Source: Roseiarcus sp963751165
Lineage (GTDB): Bacteria > Pseudomonadota > Alphaproteobacteria > Rhizobiales > Beijerinckiaceae
Direction of reading: 5' to 3'
NCBI GenBank assembly: GCA_963751165.1
Contig: CAVVTP010000015.1
Span: 186,001-250,000 of the forward strand
DNA: 64,000 nucleotides
Numbering within the stretch: position 1 is the first letter of the stretch; each line of letters opens with the position of its first letter. Made by a program: the position numbers and the translations under genes. Shown here one piece after another: positions 8,831 through 16,592 of the stretch. The notes under the pieces are model-generated. The model worked only from the letters and a program-made list of their open reading frames with translations, had not been told where the DNA came from and did not search any database.

Positions 8831-9001
8831 TGAACACAGCTTTCGGAGTGCGTCCCCGCTCCCCTTGTGGGGCGGCGGGTCGGGAGGGGGGTCTCACTGC
8901 CCTTTCCGCGGTCGCGCCGATCTAAACTGAGAGAACCGCGACCCCCATCCTGTCTCCCCCACAAGGGGTGAGCAGATCACCCGCGGCCACGGCAGTGTTC
9001 A
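8831..9001. repeat. Palindromic intergenic element
   Basis: CCCCTTGTGGGG (8861-8872) and CCCCACAAGGGG (8957-8968) are inverted arms. GGTCGGGAGGGGG near 8878 pairs loosely with CCCCCATCCTGTCTC near 8942. An outer TGAACAC (8831-8837) / GTGTTCA (8995-9001) pair may mark the ends. It fills the gap between the TPR gene and vapB. No open gene was found inside it. Confidence 0.6.
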
Positions 9002-9038
9002 GTCGATTGCCCTGGCCAAGGCTTCAAAATTCGTTGAC

Positions 9039-9059
9039 TTGGACCTACGATTGGTCCAA
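9039..9059. promoter_or_regulatory. Palindromic operator upstream of vapBC (copy 1)
   Basis: TTGGACC-N7-GGTCCAA is a perfect 7-base inverted repeat 30 bases upstream of the antitoxin ATG. It lies just after a possible -35 hexamer TTGACT (9034-9039), with a weak AAATAA -10 at 9058. Type II antitoxins repress their own operon through such sites, so this is a likely VapB/VapBC operator. Confidence 0.6.
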
Positions 9060-9089
9060 ATAACGCGCCGATTTCGGAGCGCTTGCGCC

Positions 9090-9350
9090 ATGGAAATTCC
9101 GATCAGCGAAGCGAAAGGCCGCCTAGCCGATCTCGTGCGCCGCGCGGAGGCCGGCGACGAAGTCGTGCTCACGCGTCACGGACATCGCGTTGTCCGGCTG
9201 ACTCCGGTTCGTCTGCGGCAAGGGACCGAGCAGGAGCGTAAAGCGCGGCTTCAACAGTTGCGCGCTTCCTGGAAGGGGGAAGACAGTCCGGGCCCTGACG
9301 CGGCGCGAAGCCAGGACTTTCTCTATGACGAATTCGGCCTGCCGAAATGA
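9090..9350 (+). CDS. vapB: Type II antitoxin, Phd/YefM or VapB-like
   Basis: 86 residues. It opens with MEIPISEAKGRLADLVRRAEAG and continues DEVVLTRHGHRVVRLTPV, the standard Phd/YefM dimerisation and DNA-binding fold. The variable C-terminal tail would wrap the toxin. The ATG at 9090 was chosen because the fold starts there and because an upstream extension to 9039 would run through the palindromic operator. The last codons overlap the toxin start (ATGA), so translation is coupled. It neutralises the PIN-domain toxin downstream and probably represses the operon. Confidence 0.85.
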   Translation: MEIPISEAKGRLADLVRRAEAGDEVVLTRHGHRVVRLTPVRLRQGTEQERKARLQQLRASWKGEDSPGPDAARSQDFLYDEFGLPK

Positions 9351-9739
9351 TCGTCGTCGATACGTCGGCGCTGATGGCGATCGTCCTGCAGGAAGCCGCC
9401 GCCGACCATTGCAGCGATCGTTTGGCCGTGGATGATCGGGTGTTGATTTCAGCTGGAACTTTTGCCGAGGCTTTGATCGTGGCGCGGGGCCGAAATCGCT
9501 TGACTGAAATGGCCGAGCTCGCAGAGGCGCTCGATCTGGAGGTGGTTCCGGTGACGAAGGATACAGCCGGGCGTGTGGCCGTCGCATATGCGCGATGGGG
9601 CAAAGGATGGCATCCCGCCGCGCTCAATTTCGGCGATTGCTTCGCCTATGAGCTCGCGATGCAGAATGCCTGCCCGCTGCTGTTCGTCGGCGAGGACTTT
9701 TCCCGCACCAACGTCTTGAGTGCGCTCGCCGACCGATAG
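9347..9739 (+). CDS. vapC: PIN-domain ribonuclease toxin, VapC family
   Basis: 130 residues, normal for VapC. The acidic metal-binding residues of the PIN fold are visible: D5 (VVDTSAL), E41 (TFAEAL), D96 (NFGDCF) and a later D (GEDFSRT). VapC toxins cleave specific RNAs, often initiator tRNA or the ribosomal sarcin-ricin loop. The target here cannot be read from sequence. The start ATG overlaps the antitoxin stop. The pair sits between the giant TPR gene and a displaced copy of that gene's tail. Confidence 0.9.
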   Translation: MIVVDTSALMAIVLQEAAADHCSDRLAVDDRVLISAGTFAEALIVARGRNRLTEMAELAEALDLEVVPVTKDTAGRVAVAYARWGKGWHPAALNFGDCFAYELAMQNACPLLFVGEDFSRTNVLSALADR

Positions 9740-9855
9740 CCGTGGCCCGCAGCGGCGTACGAGGTCTCGACCTTGGCTCCTCTCCCCGGAGCGGAGGCGA
9801 GACACATTCCCGCCAAACCCGCCGTCCGACACCGCGCGCCCGCGGTCCTGCTACA

Positions 9856-9966
9856 GCGGTCCTCGCGCCAGCCCTGAAAGGCTTTCTGCCGACGCCGGAA
9901 ATGCCGGAGATTGCCGAGGCGCAGGTGGTGCTCGAAAGTGTGACGCGGAGCGACAGCGGGATTTGA
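9856..9966 (+). pseudogene. Orphan fragment of the TPR-module tail
   Basis: The frame reads ALKGFLPTPEMPEIAEAQVVLE and ends TRSDSGI before TGA. This matches the closing segment of each TPR module (EGFSPTPEMPEIGEAQALL). It has no start of its own and the preceding 120 bases are not module-like. It is best read as a remnant of a former module copy, now separated from the parent gene by the palindromic element and vapBC. Confidence 0.7.
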
Positions 9967-10104
9967 CCGGGGCGCCTGCTTGCCACGAACAGCGAGCCTC
10001 GCGCGCGCTCTCGAATTCCGAGGTGTGAGCGAGGTCACAGCGCCTGCCGCAACGATATGATGTTCAGGCCGGCTGCGCTGGGGAGCGCCAGCCGGAGTAA
10101 GGCC

Positions 10105-10293
10105 ATGACGGACCACGACACACGACAGATCATCATCGCCCTCACGGCGATCGTGATGGCGTGGGCGATCGCCGGCCTCCTCACGATCACATTCGGGCAA
10201 TCTTTCCCGGGCGAGACGGTCGCATTGGCTGATCGCCAGAGTGGTCCGGCGACCGGCGGTCCGTGCGACAAGCTGGGGGGTGACTTGCGCTAG
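10105..10293 (+). CDS. Small single-span membrane protein, unknown
   Basis: 62 residues, not recognised. Residues 8-30 (IIIALTAIVMAWAIAGLLTITFG, read in two parts: IIIALTAIVM and AWAIAGLLTITFG) form one hydrophobic span followed by a polar C-terminus with one Cys. GGAGTAAGG just upstream of ATG 10105 is a fitting ribosome site, which is why the longer start at 10057 was not used. No operon partner is apparent. Confidence 0.5.
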   Translation: MTDHDTRQIIIALTAIVMAWAIAGLLTITFGQSFPGETVALADRQSGPATGGPCDKLGGDLR

Positions 10294-10326
10294 CCTGCGC
10301 AGTTTCCCCCGACCGCGCCCGCGCCT

Positions 10327-10719
10327 TCACTCGGTCAGGTTGAGCGTCTTTTGCGCGCAGACGTCGACGTCGGACGCGTCCATCGACTGACCGTCGGCGA
10401 AGGTCCCGTGCAGGTCCATGCGACAATTGAAGGTTCGCGGCAGTTGGGCCGACGCCTGCTTGCCCGCCTTAAGCGGCCCAAGCACTTTCTTCCAGCTTGC
10501 CGAACCGCTCTCGGCCGCTTGCAGCTGGACGAGATCGGCCTTGCGCGCGTTCGTCACTGTCACCGTGACGGTGGGCATGCCCGCGGTCGCTTTCGCTGGT
10601 TTGGCCTTAACCTTCGCAGGCGCGGCTGCGGCCGGCGCGGCGTTCTGCCCGAGCGCCGGCGCCGCGATAAGGCCGCACAGCGCCGCTGCGAGCGCCACGG
10701 CCATGGTTTGTCTCTTCAT
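10327..10719 (-). CDS. Small exported protein of unknown function
   Basis: 130 residues. Residues 1-22 (MKRQTMAVALAAALCGLIAA then PALGQ) are a clear Sec signal peptide with an AxG-type cleavage site. An Ala/Pro/Lys-rich linker follows, then a compact domain with VTVTVTNARKADLVQLQ and a Cys in FNCRMDL plus one in DVCAQ, which could form a disulphide. GGAGGAGAT lies before the ATG at 10719. A periplasmic location is inferred; no function is assigned. Confidence 0.7.
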   Translation of the reverse strand: MKRQTMAVALAAALCGLIAAPALGQNAAPAAAAPAKVKAKPAKATAGMPTVTVTVTNARKADLVQLQAAESGSASWKKVLGPLKAGKQASAQLPRTFNCRMDLHGTFADGQSMDASDVDVCAQKTLNLTE

Positions 10720-10882
10720 GAAATCTCCTCCCCGCACGCGCGCGAGCCGATGAGCCTGGGTTCGCCAGGATGGCGCCAATGATGGCGAAGGAAAAGCCGG
10801 CCGGGAAATTATAGCGAATGAGGCGAATGGGGCAGGCGATTTCGTTCTGGCCCCGCCTGCGCTGGCGGTGCATGATGCGTGA

Positions 10883-11077
10883 ATGGTCGAAGCTCCGATG
10901 TTCACGATCGATATTGCCAGAGACGCCATTCGTCCGGAGCGCTATCGGTGGAGCGTCTCCGAGAATATGAGAGTGCGAGACAAATCGCTCTATTCCTTCG
11001 CGACAAAACGGGAAGCCCAGATCGACGCCGATCAATTCGTGCGAAAGCTCAACGGCGTTTGGCAGACGCATCGATGA
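10883..11077 (+). CDS. Small conserved-looking protein, unknown
   Basis: 64 residues with the pattern RYRWSVSE, then SLYSFATKREAQIDADQF and NGVW. It resembles short uncharacterised proteins common in Hyphomicrobiales with a YRW and SFATRREA core. A second in-frame ATG at 10898 is an equally good start. No function is assigned. Confidence 0.5.
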   Translation: MVEAPMFTIDIARDAIRPERYRWSVSENMRVRDKSLYSFATKREAQIDADQFVRKLNGVWQTHR

Positions 11078-11128
11078 CATAGGCGCTAGCTGTTGGCAGG
11101 GTTGGTCGCAGATCAGCCTTTCTCGTCC

Positions 11129-11266
11129 GTCATGGCCGGGCTTGACCCGGCCACCCACGAGAACATCCAGCTCTTCGAGTAAAATACTGAAACAAGGGAG
11201 CATATTGAACTCCGCCGGCGGCGGCGACGCTGCCGGGTGGATGGCCGGGTCAAGCCCGGCCATGAC
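11129..11266. repeat. 138-bp MITE-like element with 25-bp perfect inverted ends
   Basis: The left end (11129-11153) begins GTCATGGCCGGGCTTGACCC and the right end (11242-11266) is its exact 25-base reverse complement. The inside, about 88 bases, has no gene. Elements starting with GTCATGGCCGGGCTTG are widespread in rhizobia and methylotrophs as dispersed non-autonomous repeats. No flanking target duplication could be recognised with confidence. Confidence 0.75.
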
Positions 11267-11456
11267 GAAGGTGAATCTTCAGTCGAACCACGCCTTCATC
11301 GGATCATTCGTTGGGCTGGCTGAAGGAATCTGCTTATGGCGCGGCCGGACAGCGTGACTCGAAGCCGTGGACAAGCGCGCCCTGTTCCACTTGAGGCATC
11401 CTTTCGTCCCCCAACTCGCGTATATGTCGTGCGCCGGAGGGAACCGAGGATTGCAA

Positions 11457-11666
11457 ATGGAATGGATCATCGAGAGCTACGACCGCAGAACGGATCGAGA
11501 CGGCCAGAGCCGGTTCACGACGGAGAGCGCCTTCATCAGCGCGGCTGAGGACCTCCTCCGCAACGTCTGGAAGGGATTCGAGTCCGCAACCCTTCCCGAT
11601 GGCGCAATCGTCCGAGGCGAACAGGCGCTGCGGGCTTTAATCGCCGCGATCGCGGTTGGGCGTTGA
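11457..11666 (+). CDS. Small acidic protein, unknown
   Basis: 69 residues beginning MEWIIESYDRRTD. A GAGGA ribosome site lies 10 bases upstream of ATG 11457. The sequence suggests a short alpha/beta fold (ESYDRR..DGQSRFTTESAFISAAEDLL..VWKGF). It is not recognised. Longer starts upstream have no ribosome site. Confidence 0.5.
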   Translation: MEWIIESYDRRTDRDGQSRFTTESAFISAAEDLLRNVWKGFESATLPDGAIVRGEQALRALIAAIAVGR

Positions 11667-11848
11667 GGGCGACCACGGGGCCATACAGAAAGCCCCTCGA
11701 TAAGACGCGCTCGGCACAAATGCTGGGCGTGGTCCTTTCTTGCGGATCCATACCGAAATCGCCGCCATGGCGCTGAGTCGTGATTGAGCCACGAGGGGGA
11801 AAATGACGTGCAGCCAGGCGGCCCCGCCGTGCGCCGGTTGGATCGCAG

Positions 11849-12199
11849 TCAGTGTTTCGGCGTCGAAGTGATGGCCAAGAGGACTTGATCCATCGCCTCG
11901 GTCCTTGGGCTCCTCTCGAAGAGCAGCTCCACCAGTTTTGCAACCGCCGCTGGGGTCCGGGCCGGCGCGAATGACGCCAGGTAGGCGTCAGCCTCGATCA
12001 TCGCCAGCCGAACCGCGTCCGGCCCCTCGGCATATGCCGCGTCGATAATCCGCGCAGCCAATTCCGCAAGTCTTTGAATTCGCCCACCCAACGCTTCTCG
12101 GTGGTCCAATGCACGGTGGAAAAAATGCGGCAGCATTCTTGTGCGTCGCAGCATAGCTATTGTGCATCGCAGCAAAACGTTATACAACCGATCGCCCAT
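11849..12199 (-). CDS. Hypothetical helical protein
   Basis: 116 residues, mostly helical and Ala-rich, with no recognised motif. It is divergent from the NADH dehydrogenase gene, so the 40-base gap would have to hold both promoters. An internal ATG at 12136 would leave more room. The existence of the gene is plausible but not certain. Confidence 0.4.
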   Translation of the reverse strand: MGDRLYNVLLRCTIAMLRRTRMLPHFFHRALDHREALGGRIQRLAELAARIIDAAYAEGPDAVRLAMIEADAYLASFAPARTPAAVAKLVELLFERSPRTEAMDQVLLAITSTPKH

Positions 12200-12242
12200 T
12201 GCAGAAGGAACCGCTCAACAACCCCAAGCCGTAAGAGGTCAA

Positions 12243-13655
12243 ATGCATCAGGTCGACTTGAACATTCGTCGCGAAGCAGCCGATACTGCGGTTGGAATGT
12301 CGGCCAACGCGCCGTCTTCCAATCGGAAGACCTTCGGCAAACGCATGGTCCAGCCTTTGCCCCACCACATTGTCATCGTCGGCGGGGGCGCCGCGGGCCT
12401 CGAGCTCGCCACCAAGCTGGGCGATGGTCTTGGCAAATCCGGCCGCGCCCGCATCACGCTGATCGACAGCAGCCGGACCCATATCTGGAAGCCTCTGCTC
12501 CATTCCATCGCAGCAGGCAGCCTGCGCCGGTCGCGGCACGAACTGAATTATATGGCGCAGGCCCACTGGCGCAATTTCCGCTATCGCAACGGCGAGATGA
12601 TCGGTCTCGATCGCGCCGCCAAGACCATCACGCTGGCGACGGTTCAGGACGAAGACGGGCGCGAGATCAGCCCGCAAACGACCCTCGCCTACGATACGCT
12701 GGTCATCGCGGTCGGCAGCGTCACCAATGATTTCGGCACGCCGGGCGCCAAGGAATTCTCGGTGCCGCTGGAGACGCCGGAACAGGCGAGCCGCTTCAAC
12801 CGTCGTGTGGTCAACGCCTGCCTCAGGGCGCACCATCAGAACGAGCCCATCCGCCCCGGGCAGCTGCATGTGGCGATCATCGGCGCGGGCGCGACCGGGA
12901 CCGAGCTCGCCGCCGAGCTCCACCACACGGCGCGCGAGATCGTCGCCTACGGGCTCGACAAGATCGATCCCGATCGCGATTTGCGGATGATTCTCATCGA
13001 AGCGGGCGACCGCATCCTTCCCGCCCTGCCTGAGCGCATTTCGCGTTCGACCAACGACCTCCTGGCGAAGCTCGGCGTGAAGGTGCGCACCGGCGCGCGC
13101 GTCGCCGAAGTGATGGAAGACGGGGTGAGGCTCGCCGACGGGGAGATCATCCCCTCCGACCTCGTGGTCTGGTGCGCCGGCGTGAAGGCGCCGGCCTTTC
13201 TCGCCGATATCGACGGGCTGGAGACCAACCGCATCAATCAGCTTGTCGTGCGTCCGACCTTGCAGACGACGCGGGACGATCACGTCTTCGCCATTGGCGA
13301 TTGCGCGTCCTGCCCGCGAGAGGGCTTTCCGCAACCCGTCCCGCCGCGCGCCCAAGCCGCGCATCAAATGGCGGATTTCATGGTCAAGCAATTGAACGAC
13401 CGCCTCGCGGGCCGTGCGTTGCAGACGTTCAGCTATCGCGATTTCGGCTCTCTTGTGTCGCTCGGCAAATTCAGCACGGTCGGAAGCCTGATGGGCCTCG
13501 TCGGCCCCAGCTTTTTCGTTGAAGGCTTTTTCGCCCGGCTGATGTATCGTGCGCTCTACAAGATGCACGAAGCCGCGCTGTACGGCCGCGGGCGAGCCGT
13601 GCTGGGCTTCTTCATGCCGGGCTCCCGGCCCGCGCCGACCGTGAAACTGCACTGA
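12243..13655 (+). CDS. ndh: NAD(P)/FAD-dependent oxidoreductase, type II NADH dehydrogenase-like
   Basis: 470 residues. After a 35-residue leader comes HIVIVGGGAAGLELATKL, the FAD-binding Rossmann motif. A second dinucleotide motif VAIIGAGATGTELAAEL (NADH) lies near residue 220, and FAIGDCA, contacting FAD, near 355. The C-terminus (GSLMGLVGPSFFVEGFFARL) fits the amphipathic membrane-anchoring helices of NDH-2. The enzyme passes electrons from NADH to quinone at the inner membrane without pumping protons. The start at 12243 follows GAGGT; the ATGs at 12297 and 12345 are alternatives that would shorten the leader. Confidence 0.8.
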   Translation: MHQVDLNIRREAADTAVGMSANAPSSNRKTFGKRMVQPLPHHIVIVGGGAAGLELATKLGDGLGKSGRARITLIDSSRTHIWKPLLHSIAAGSLRRSRHELNYMAQAHWRNFRYRNGEMIGLDRAAKTITLATVQDEDGREISPQTTLAYDTLVIAVGSVTNDFGTPGAKEFSVPLETPEQASRFNRRVVNACLRAHHQNEPIRPGQLHVAIIGAGATGTELAAELHHTAREIVAYGLDKIDPDRDLRMILIEAGDRILPALPERISRSTNDLLAKLGVKVRTGARVAEVMEDGVRLADGEIIPSDLVVWCAGVKAPAFLADIDGLETNRINQLVVRPTLQTTRDDHVFAIGDCASCPREGFPQPVPPRAQAAHQMADFMVKQLNDRLAGRALQTFSYRDFGSLVSLGKFSTVGSLMGLVGPSFFVEGFFARLMYRALYKMHEAALYGRGRAVLGFFMPGSRPAPTVKLH

Positions 13656-13670
13656 GCTGGGCGCCGCCTA

Positions 13671-14177
13671 TCACCCGCTCGCCTGGGTCCGCAGCCGCGA
13701 CCGGCGGCGAAACGGCCAGGCGCACAAATGGGTCGCCGCCCAGCCGAAGATCGCCGCGACAATCCCGACCGCGGCGGCCTCGAACGTCAGCGGCGCGGCA
13801 GGCTCGTAATCGTCGAGCGTGCGCCGCGCGACCCCGGGATCGAAGTCCTCGGCCATTACGACAAGGCGCATGAGCGGGCCGGCGGCGGTCATCGCCTGAA
13901 GCTGCTGTTGCAGGCGGTCGGCGCGCTCGATCGTTCGCTCGATGTCCTCGCCGCGTCGGCGGGCGAGCGGATCGCTGTTGTCCTCGAGGCGTCTCACGCC
14001 AGCGGAGGGGGTGAGATGCTGGCTCGCCGCCTCGGCGTCGAACTCGGCCACGATCCGTTTCAGCTCATCGAGCGCGCCGCCGATGCGCTGGCGGTATTGC
14101 TGCGCGAACTCGGGCCCTTGCGAGCCGATCAGGCCGGCGATCAGGGCGATCGCCATGGCGAACCTGCGCGCCAGCAT
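13671..14177 (-). CDS. DUF2937 family membrane protein
   Basis: 168 residues. It opens with a hydrophobic helix (FAMAIALIAGLIGS), followed by QGPEFAQQYRQRIGGALDEL, the signature of DUF2937. A long polar helical region follows, then PAAPLTFEAAAVGIVAAIFG as a second membrane span. Function unknown; an inner-membrane location is likely. The gene converges on the NADH dehydrogenase gene with only 15 bases between the stops. Confidence 0.75.
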   Translation of the reverse strand: MLARRFAMAIALIAGLIGSQGPEFAQQYRQRIGGALDELKRIVAEFDAEAASQHLTPSAGVRRLEDNSDPLARRRGEDIERTIERADRLQQQLQAMTAAGPLMRLVVMAEDFDPGVARRTLDDYEPAAPLTFEAAAVGIVAAIFGWAATHLCAWPFRRRSRLRTQASG

Positions 14178-14354
14178 GGACGGTCCTATTCGATGGCCGG
14201 GACCACAGGATAGTGGCGTGCGGGGGCCCCGTCACGCGCGGCGTTGACCCGGCTTCGCGGATGGACCTGCGGCCCGGGGCTCGTGGCCGGGGCCCATCCC
14301 GAGGGCTTCGACGTTTAGGGAGTACGGGCCTTCTCTCCAAAGGTGTACTTCGGC

Positions 14355-15356
14355 ATGCCGCGATCCGCGACTCGGACCAGCTACAGGCTCGGAAGCCTCT
14401 ATGCCGTGGTCACCGCCCTCCTGATGGCGACCCAAGAGCCTTTTTCCTTTCTTGCCGCCAAGCGGCTGACCACGCTGCAGTTCGTCTTCCTGACTCAGTT
14501 CGCCCTGATGGTTTCCATTCCGCTGGTGACGCTGCCGCGCCGGGCGAGCCGGCGCGACTTCGTGGCGCTGCTCGGAAACGTGTCCAATTACGGAAAGCTG
14601 GCCGCCCTGTTCGCGATCGGCCTCGCCGGATTGCTACTGTACAATTACGGCCTCGGCAAAGCCAATCCGGTAATCATATCGGCGGTCGTCAATCTGTCGC
14701 CGTTCTGGGCCGCGCTGGTGGCGCTGCTGATCGCAAAGGTTCCATTTCCGGTTTCGCCGGCCGTGTTTTTCGGCAGTTTCCTCGGCGCGTTCGTCGGCGC
14801 AATGGCGGTCGCCTGGAGCCAGAACGGCGGGGCCGGCAAGCCGGCAATGAACCTTTTGCACGACTTTCTCCAGGGCGGCTGGGTCTACGCGATCCCCGTG
14901 CCGCTATGCACCGCCTTAGGCGCCACGCTGATCGCCAAATGGTTCGCGAAGTACGAGGAGTCGGCCGCAGTGGCGGCGAATTTTCTTGTCGCCAACGTCG
15001 TCTTGATCCCGGCGACGATATTCATGATGTACAGGCGGTCCGAACTGGGCTCATGGGACGGGCCGACCACGATCATCCTCATGATCGTCGGCACGATCCT
15101 CGCCGGATCCGTCGGCCGCGTTCTCTATCAAGTCGCCTTGACGGTCACCGGCGGCGACAACGGCTTCGTCACGATGTTCTTCAACGTCGTCCCGGCGCTC
15201 ACCGCTCTCATATCGCTGGCGATGTCGTTCTGGCTTGCCTCCCTGCACTTTGTCGTCGATCCCCTGTTCTTCATCGGTCTGACGTTGATCGTAGCCTCGC
15301 TGCTCTTCTTCTCGCTGAAGGCCTGGCAGCCGTCCCGCGGGCCGGAGAAAAAGTAG
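14355..15356 (+). CDS. DMT-superfamily transporter (EamA-like), copy 1
   Basis: 333 residues with about ten hydrophobic spans in two halves, each resembling an EamA domain. The first half ends near GAFVGAMAVAWSQ. The substrate is not evident; the family includes amino-acid and metabolite exporters. The ATG at 14355 was chosen by comparison with the downstream paralogue (MPRSAT against MPKSAV). It is followed 91 bases later by a clear paralogue, so the pair is a tandem duplication. Identical short stretches such as TGGDNGF and VVTALL are kept. Confidence 0.8.
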   Translation: MPRSATRTSYRLGSLYAVVTALLMATQEPFSFLAAKRLTTLQFVFLTQFALMVSIPLVTLPRRASRRDFVALLGNVSNYGKLAALFAIGLAGLLLYNYGLGKANPVIISAVVNLSPFWAALVALLIAKVPFPVSPAVFFGSFLGAFVGAMAVAWSQNGGAGKPAMNLLHDFLQGGWVYAIPVPLCTALGATLIAKWFAKYEESAAVAANFLVANVVLIPATIFMMYRRSELGSWDGPTTIILMIVGTILAGSVGRVLYQVALTVTGGDNGFVTMFFNVVPALTALISLAMSFWLASLHFVVDPLFFIGLTLIVASLLFFSLKAWQPSRGPEKK

Positions 15357-15447
15357 GACGAGGGACTCGGCGGTGCTTCACGGCGGCGCTCGTGCTAGGC
15401 CTTCGCGGCGACGCTGGCGACAAAGTTGGTGAGGGGGTCGCTCCGAC

Positions 15448-16428
15448 ATGCCGAAATCCGCGGTCCCGAATTACAGGCTGGGAAGCCTCTATTCTGTGGT
15501 CACCGCCCTTCTGCTGGCGTGCCAGGAGCCTTTTTCCTTTCTCGCCGCGAGGCGCCTCACCACGTTGCAGTTCGTCTGCCTGACCCAGATCGCCCTCCTG
15601 ATCTCCATTCCCCTGGTGACGGCGCGGCCGGAGAGCCGCCGCGACTTCATCGCCCTGCTTCGCGACCGATCGAACTATCGCGGACTGGCCGTCCTGTTCG
15701 CCATCGGCATGAGCGGCCTGCTACTGTACAACCTCGGGCTCGGCAACTCGCATCCCGTCATCGTATCGGCGATCCTGAACCTGTCGCCGTTCTGGGCCGC
15801 CATGGTGGCGCTCGTCATATCCCGGGTTCCGATCCCGGTTTCGCCGATCGTGTTCTTCGGGTGTTTCCTCGGCGCGTTCCTGGGAGCGATGGCGGTTGCC
15901 TGGAGCCAGATCCCCGTATCGGTCCGGCCGACAATGAGCGAACTGGCCGAAAGCCTTCAGAATGGCGGGTGGCTCTGGATCATTCCGGTGCCGATATGCT
16001 CGGCGCTCGGCGGGACGCTGATGCACCGATGGTTCGCCAGATACGACGAGTCCGCCACGGTCGCGGCGAACTTCTTCGTCGCCAACGTCATCCTGATCCC
16101 AGCCAGCGTCGTCATCCTGTACCTCCGCTCGGAGCTCGAGTTCGACGCACAATTCGTCGCCGTCATGCTCATGATTGGAGGTACGATCATCGCCGCCTCC
16201 TTCGGCCGCATCCTCTATCAGATCACCCTCACCGTGACCGGCGGCGACAATGGCTTCGCCACGATGTTCTGGAATCTCGTGCCGGCGCTCACCGCTTTGA
16301 TATCGCTGGCGATGTCGGGGTGGATTCCCGACCTGCATTTTGCCGCGGTCCCCGCATTTTTCGTGGGCCTGGCCTTGATCGCGGCGTGCCTTTTGATCTT
16401 CTCGCTGGCGTCCTGGCGGCAGCCGTAA
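15448..16428 (+). CDS. DMT-superfamily transporter (EamA-like), copy 2
   Basis: 326 residues and homologous along its full length to the preceding transporter, with the same start (MPKSAVPNYRLGSLYSVV) and the same TVTGGDNGF loop near residue 265. Ten membrane spans are expected. The two proteins may work as separate exporters or as a heteromer; neither is shown by the sequence. A weak GAGGGGG ribosome site lies 15 bases upstream. No regulator is adjacent. Confidence 0.8.
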   Translation: MPKSAVPNYRLGSLYSVVTALLLACQEPFSFLAARRLTTLQFVCLTQIALLISIPLVTARPESRRDFIALLRDRSNYRGLAVLFAIGMSGLLLYNLGLGNSHPVIVSAILNLSPFWAAMVALVISRVPIPVSPIVFFGCFLGAFLGAMAVAWSQIPVSVRPTMSELAESLQNGGWLWIIPVPICSALGGTLMHRWFARYDESATVAANFFVANVILIPASVVILYLRSELEFDAQFVAVMLMIGGTIIAASFGRILYQITLTVTGGDNGFATMFWNLVPALTALISLAMSGWIPDLHFAAVPAFFVGLALIAACLLIFSLASWRQP

Positions 16429-16592
16429 GCGGCCCGCGCCGCGGACATAGCGCGATAAGGATGTGGCCCGCGCAGCTCCAGATACGCCAAAGGGTCGCAT
16501 GGGGACAGAACGCCCAAAGCAAAGAGCGAACTGCCAGAGCGGACTCGAGCGAACCCGCCGTCGAGGCGGCGGGCGCTGCCGGGCTCGCGGAT

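Noticed and set aside
9742..9966. Independent small gene downstream of vapC
   Set aside because: Only the last 37 codons have meaning and they match the TPR module tail, so it is a remnant.
10607..11263. A 218-residue ORF across the inverted-repeat element
   Set aside because: It runs through the MITE-like repeat and opposes the signal-peptide gene. No ribosome site or domain was found.
15721..16500. Long minus-strand ORF opposite the second transporter
   Set aside because: Charged, low-complexity shadow frame of a membrane protein gene on the plus strand.
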